Source: Streptomyces sp. NBC_01549
Lineage (GTDB): Bacteria; Actinomycetota; Actinomycetes; Streptomycetales; Streptomycetaceae
Length of the DNA: 64,000 nt
Reading direction: 5' to 3'
NCBI RefSeq assembly: GCF_026339955.1
Contig: NZ_JAPEPW010000001.1
Coordinates: 2,630,501 to 2,694,500, forward strand
The notes under the pieces are model-generated. The model ran no database searches, was not told the origin of the DNA, and saw only the letters and a list, made by a program, of their open reading frames with translations. Within the stretch, counting starts at the first letter, position 1, and each line of letters starts with the position of its first letter. The position numbers and the translations under genes were made by a program. Of this stretch, positions 60,867 to 64,000 are shown one piece after another.

Positions 60867-61051
60867 CTGTCCGCTCCTTGTATGTGCGGGTCTGCGTACC
60901 GCTGATGCGGTACGACGGGACTGGTGCTTTCGGCCCTGACCTGGGGGGGGCGACGTCATCGTCGTCCCCATCTTTCCAGACTTGACCGGATGCTCCAGAC
61001 ACCCTGTCCGGCATACGGGACCCCGATTTCCGCGGGGTCCCGTGCCGGGCG

Positions 61052-61600
61052 CTAGTCCAGGCCGAGATCGGTCTTCGAGTAGGCGAAGAAGTACGGCACT
61101 CCGGCCTTCTCGGCGACGGCCTCGGCGGCACCGGTGTCCCGGTCCACGATCGTGGCCACGGCGACGACCTCGGCACCGGCCTCGCGCAGCGCCTCCACCG
61201 CGGTCAGCACCGAGCCACCGGTGGTGGAGGTGTCCTCGACCGCCAGAACACGGCGTCCCTTGACCTCGGCACCCTCGATGCGACGCTGGAGGCCGTGGGC
61301 CTTGCCGGCCTTGCGCACGACAAAGGCGTCCAGCGTCTTCCCGCGCGCGGCGGAGGCATGCAGCATCGAGGTCGCGACCGGGTCCGCTCCGAGGGTCAGA
61401 CCGCCGACGGCCTCGTAGTCGAGTTCGGCGGTCAGGTCGAGCATGACCTGACCGACCAGCGGAGCGGCCACACCGTCGAGCGTGATCCGGCGAAGGTCGA
61501 TGTAGTAGTCGGCTTCCTTGCCCGACGAAAGGGTCACCTTGCCGTGCACCACGGCCTTGTCCTTGATCTGCTGCAGCAGCGCGCCGCGTACGTCACTCAT
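61052..61600 (-). CDS. pyrE: Orotate phosphoribosyltransferase
   Basis: 182 residues. The N-terminal HGKVTLSSGKEADYYIDLRR, the PRPP-binding VLAVEDTSTTGGSVLTAVEA and the flexible-loop VVRKAGKAHGLQRRIEGAEV are diagnostic. It adds ribose-5-phosphate from PRPP to orotate to make OMP in pyrimidine synthesis. Located 11 bases downstream of the aldose-epimerase gene on the same strand, so probably cotranscribed with it. Confidence 0.96.
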   Translation of the reverse strand: MSDVRGALLQQIKDKAVVHGKVTLSSGKEADYYIDLRRITLDGVAAPLVGQVMLDLTAELDYEAVGGLTLGADPVATSMLHASAARGKTLDAFVVRKAGKAHGLQRRIEGAEVKGRRVLAVEDTSTTGGSVLTAVEALREAGAEVVAVATIVDRDTGAAEAVAEKAGVPYFFAYSKTDLGLD

Positions 61601-61610
61601 GTCCGCCAGC

Positions 61611-62423
61611 TTAGAGGCGCCGCCAGCTCCAGGTCATGGTCGCCTCCAGGGGCTCGATGGGGGTGACCAGGCGCGGGTGGGTGTTCAGCCCGTTGGGCGG
61701 GCCGGTCTGCGGTTCGACGCACACGGCGGCCTCCTGTTCGTCGTACACCACCACCCACTCCTCCCTGCCGGCGACCTTCAACTCCAACTGCCCCGGCCAG
61801 GTGAGCGTGACGTCGACGCCGCCGGGCATGCCGAAGCAGTCGTCCCAGGGGCTGGGCTTCGGTTCGATGCGGCGGCCGGTGGGCAGGTGGTCCTCACCGC
61901 GCTCCTCCTGCCAGGCCGGGGTGAAGTCGACCCGGACGTCCTCCTGGCCCAGGTTCCTGTTGAACCACGGGTGCCAGCCGACCTGGGCGGGGAACGAGTC
62001 CTCGTACGTCTCCACGGACATGGTGACCGAGAAGGCGTCCTCGGTCAGGGTGAAGGCCTGGGTGACGCGACCGGGGTGGGGCCAGGGGTCCACGAGGTCG
62101 TACGTGATCACGGCCTCGGACTCGCTGGTGCGGGCGGTGCTCCAGGCGCCGTCCCGGGCGGTGCTCCAGGCGCCGTCCCGGGCGGTGCCGTGGATGGCGT
62201 GCGGTGGGGCGTTGAGCGGCATCTGCCGGACCGTGGCGCCGTCCAGGAAGCGGCCGTCGCGGATCCTTCCGCACCACGGGACCATCGGGAAGCAGCCGAA
62301 CTTCTGGCCCTGCCGCAGTAGTTCGGCGCCGCCGATTCGTAGACTGCCGATCCGTCCGCCGTTGCCGGGTGTGACGGTCACTTCCGCGTCGCCCGCGGTC
62401 AGCGTGATGTCTTCGTTACTCAC
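61611..62423 (-). CDS. Aldose 1-epimerase (mutarotase) family protein
   Basis: 270 residues. Motifs: FPMVPWCGRIRDGRF (substrate-binding Arg), PPHAIHGTARD (His), TYDLVDPWPHPGRVTQ, GWHPWFNRNLGQEDV (catalytic His) and VYDEQEAAVCVEPQTGPPNG (Glu). It interconverts alpha and beta anomers of aldoses. A 24-bp tandem duplication inserts an extra RDGAWSTA after HGTARDGAWSTA, in a surface loop next to the substrate His. Upstream of pyrE on the same strand. Confidence 0.9.
   Translation of the reverse strand: MSNEDITLTAGDAEVTVTPGNGGRIGSLRIGGAELLRQGQKFGCFPMVPWCGRIRDGRFLDGATVRQMPLNAPPHAIHGTARDGAWSTARDGAWSTARTSESEAVITYDLVDPWPHPGRVTQAFTLTEDAFSVTMSVETYEDSFPAQVGWHPWFNRNLGQEDVRVDFTPAWQEERGEDHLPTGRRIEPKPSPWDDCFGMPGGVDVTLTWPGQLELKVAGREEWVVVYDEQEAAVCVEPQTGPPNGLNTHPRLVTPIEPLEATMTWSWRRL
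62131..62187. repeat. 24-bp tandem duplication inside the epimerase gene
   Basis: Two exact 24-base units (62131-62154 and 62155-62178) plus nine further bases; each encodes eight residues, so the frame is kept. Confidence 0.9.
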
Positions 62424-62473
62424 GGAGTTGACCCTACTGGGCCTGATTCTTTGTCCGCCCCTGACGGGTGCGG

Positions 62474-63301
62474 TCAGCGGCGTTTGCGCAGGGCTCGGGT
62501 GACGGCGATGGCCGAGGCCAGGGCGACGGCCGCGGCGGGGGCCGCCCAGCGGAGCGTGGCGCGGGCGGTGGCGGTCTCCGGCGCCGGGACGGGGGCGTAG
62601 CGGCCACGCGGCGGGGCGTGGTCCACCTCCTCCGCGCTGCGGCCGATCATCGTCCGCCGCGCGTGCGCCGCCTCGGCCACGGCATCCTCCCTGTTCACAC
62701 GGCTCGGGGTGGTCGGGGCCGGTTCCTCCTCCTCGAAGAGGGGGGAGGGCTCGGGCTCCGGGGCGGGCTCGATCTCGGCCTCCGGCTCCCGCTCGACCTC
62801 CGGCTCGGTATCCGTCCCCGGCTCCCGTTCCGGCTCGGTCTCCCGTTCCGGCTCTCGCCCGGCGCCGACCGGTGGCGTCTGCCTCAGCCCCGCCAAGTTC
62901 TCGACGAACCGGTTCAGCAGACGGCCCGTGGCCGCGGACACCGCGTCCGGGGAGAGTTCCGCCACGCGGCCGTCCGCGGTGGCGGTTCCGGTGATGGTGA
63001 CGGTCGTGCCGCCGTCGGAGGGAGAGAAGGTGAGGGTGAGGGCGAGTTTCACGGTGCCGGGGCCGCGCGCCTCGGTGGCGTCGCCCTCGACGGCGTACGA
63101 GCCGTCGTCCCGGGCGGTGACCCGGACCGTCCCCCGGTAGGTGATGGTGTGGCCGCCGACGCGGACTCTCAGGCGCCCGGAGACGGGCGGCGTCCCGGCG
63201 TCCTGCTGGAGTCCGGGGACCGCCCGGGCCACCCGTACGGGATCGGCCAGCGCCTCCCTCAGCCGCTCGGCCTGAACCGGAACGAACACCTCATGCTCCA
63301 T
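62474..63301 (-). CDS. SRPBCC/CoxG-like protein with acidic linker and membrane tail
   Basis: 275 residues from an ATG at 63301 (MEHEVFVPVQAERLREALAD). Residues 1-145 match carbon-monoxide-dehydrogenase-G-like SRPBCC domains (PVRVARAVPGL, VTITGTATADGRVAELSPDA, ATGRLLNRFVENL). A strongly Glu/Pro-rich linker (about 155-205) with ER and EPE runs follows, then a C-terminal membrane helix (about 250-270) and a basic end. CoxG anchors molybdenum hydroxylases to the membrane in other bacteria, but no such enzyme is nearby. Confidence 0.8.
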   Translation of the reverse strand: MEHEVFVPVQAERLREALADPVRVARAVPGLQQDAGTPPVSGRLRVRVGGHTITYRGTVRVTARDDGSYAVEGDATEARGPGTVKLALTLTFSPSDGGTTVTITGTATADGRVAELSPDAVSAATGRLLNRFVENLAGLRQTPPVGAGREPERETEPEREPGTDTEPEVEREPEAEIEPAPEPEPSPLFEEEEPAPTTPSRVNREDAVAEAAHARRTMIGRSAEEVDHAPPRGRYAPVPAPETATARATLRWAAPAAAVALASAIAVTRALRKRR

Positions 63302-63369
63302 GTCGGCCGAGCCTACCCAGGACGGCCCGCACCGCACCCTCGTATCCGGGGATTCGTCCGTCCGTCGTC

Positions 63370-64000
63370 TCAGTCGGCGTAGCGCGGATGGACCAGGGTG
63401 GAGGGCGCCAGGCCAGGTACGCGGGTACGCCACGCGGCGTGCGCGTCGGCGGTGAGGGACGACTGTGTGAGCGTGCGCAGGTGCGGGCCGTGCGGGTCGA
63501 GTCGCAGGGGCGTGCGCGTGACGGAGGCCAGGACGAAGCCCCAGTCGCGGGGGGCGCGCGACGCGCCCGCCATGCGGTCGGGGCCGGCCGCGAAGCCGGC
63601 GTCCCGGCCGCCGACGAGGTAGGGGGTGGTGCGCAGGCCGGCCGCCCGGAGCGTGGACACCACCGTCCAGAAGACGCGGGGACGGGAGGAGACGGGGCCC
63701 GCGTGGACGGCCAGCCGGCCGCCGGGGGCGAGGACGCGGCGCGCCAGGCCGTAGAACTCCTGCGAGTACAGCTTGGTGCTCGCCGTGATCCCGGGGTCGG
63801 GCAGGTCCGAGACGACCACGTCGTACGTCGACTCGGCCCCGCGCAGCCAGCCGAAGGCGTCGGCGGTGAACACGTGCACGCGCCGGTCGCCGAACGCGTG
63901 AGCGTTGAGCGCCGACAGGGCCGGGTCGGTGCGCGCCAACCGCACCACCCCTGGGTCGAGTTCGACGACGTCGACGCTGCGTACGCCCGGATCGCGCAGC
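63370..64000 (-). CDS. Spermidine-synthase-like protein, 5' end outside the window
   Basis: The last 209 codons of a gene that continues past 64000. Aminopropyltransferase motifs: [20 protein letters not shown] (SAM-binding acid) and [38 protein letters not shown]. The DLPDP replaces the usual D-x-x-DP-x-GP loop. In actinomycetes such domains are often fused to a membrane N-terminus; that part is not visible. Whether it makes a polyamine is unknown. Confidence 0.85.
   Translation of the reverse strand, partial: LRDPGVRSVDVVELDPGVVRLARTDPALSALNAHAFGDRRVHVFTADAFGWLRGAESTYDVVVSDLPDPGITASTKLYSQEFYGLARRVLAPGGRLAVHAGPVSSRPRVFWTVVSTLRAAGLRTTPYLVGGRDAGFAAGPDRMAGASRAPRDWGFVLASVTRTPLRLDPHGPHLRTLTQSSLTADAHAAWRTRVPGLAPSTLVHPRYAD

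Overview
The window is chromosomal DNA of a Streptomyces-like actinomycete. The evidence is GC-rich sequence with nearly all third codon positions G or C, frequent GTG/TTG starts, and actinomycete-typical families (XRE/DUF5753 regulator plus DUF397 partner, DUF5063, DUF3151, a PASTA-less Ser/Thr kinase). From memory, the housekeeping backbone (asd/ask, DUF5063-recR-ybaB, purA, fba, pyrE) matches the conserved core of Streptomyces chromosomes. No rRNA, tRNA, CRISPR array, prophage or secondary-metabolite cluster was seen.

Layout. 1-5.8 kb: a truncated secreted beta-propeller, a DUF916-like/WxL-like surface protein pair, and a two-RCK ion channel. 6-10.8 kb: S9 peptidase, SURF1, and an ECF sigma factor with a membrane anti-sigma-like partner. 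11.3-17 kb: ask-asd operon, TauE-type permease, DUF5063/recR/ybaB. 17.2-21.8 kb: a SLATT-like protein, a membrane-anchored phosphate-binding-like receptor whose anchor is separated by a 35-bp insertion, and a Ser/Thr kinase. 22-27.1 kb: class III aminotransferase, GntR regulator, unknown protein, Tat-exported 5'-nucleotidase. 27.3-31.6 kb: accessory/defence-like stretch with a toxin-antitoxin pair, a winged-helix-like protein, XRE/DUF397 genes and two decayed genes. 31.7-41.3 kb: purA, diacylglycerol-kinase-like protein, ethanolamine ammonia-lyase (eutBC) with a permease, and a GbsR/MarR-regulated ABC exporter. 41.3-48.3 kb: P450, a complete kinase/regulator pair, and a second regulator whose kinase is reduced to a tail fused to an alpha/beta hydrolase that is itself split by a 1.8-kb TnpB-type element. 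48.5-51.8 kb: kynurenine operon (dioxygenase, kynureninase, formamidase). 52-58 kb: an inserted or replaced segment. It cuts a native DUF3151 gene and carries a three-gene ferredoxin-reductase/heme-membrane redox operon, an intact ISL3-type insertion sequence with exact 8-bp target duplication, and a second complete DUF3151 gene. 58-64 kb: MFS exporter, fba, pyrE, aldose epimerase, CoxG-like SRPBCC protein, and the end of a spermidine-synthase-like gene.

Genes that work together: tryptophan is opened and cleaved toward anthranilate by the three kynurenine enzymes. Ethanolamine is imported and deaminated by the permease and EutBC. Aspartate is channelled to aspartate semialdehyde by Ask and Asd. 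The sigma/anti-sigma, toxin/antitoxin, kinase/regulator, eutB/eutC, ABC and redox pairs all show 4-bp ATGA or GTGA start-stop overlaps, so they are probably translationally coupled.

The most unusual points are: the split hydrolase, which can be rebuilt in frame with a GG insertion site; a near-identical 19-base motif ahead of both two-component transcription units; the island that truncates DUF3151; the compact fused ferredoxin-ferredoxin reductase operon; the 35-bp frameshifting insertion in the receptor gene; and a composite intergenic repeat that recurs on the 3' side of genes in sense orientation.
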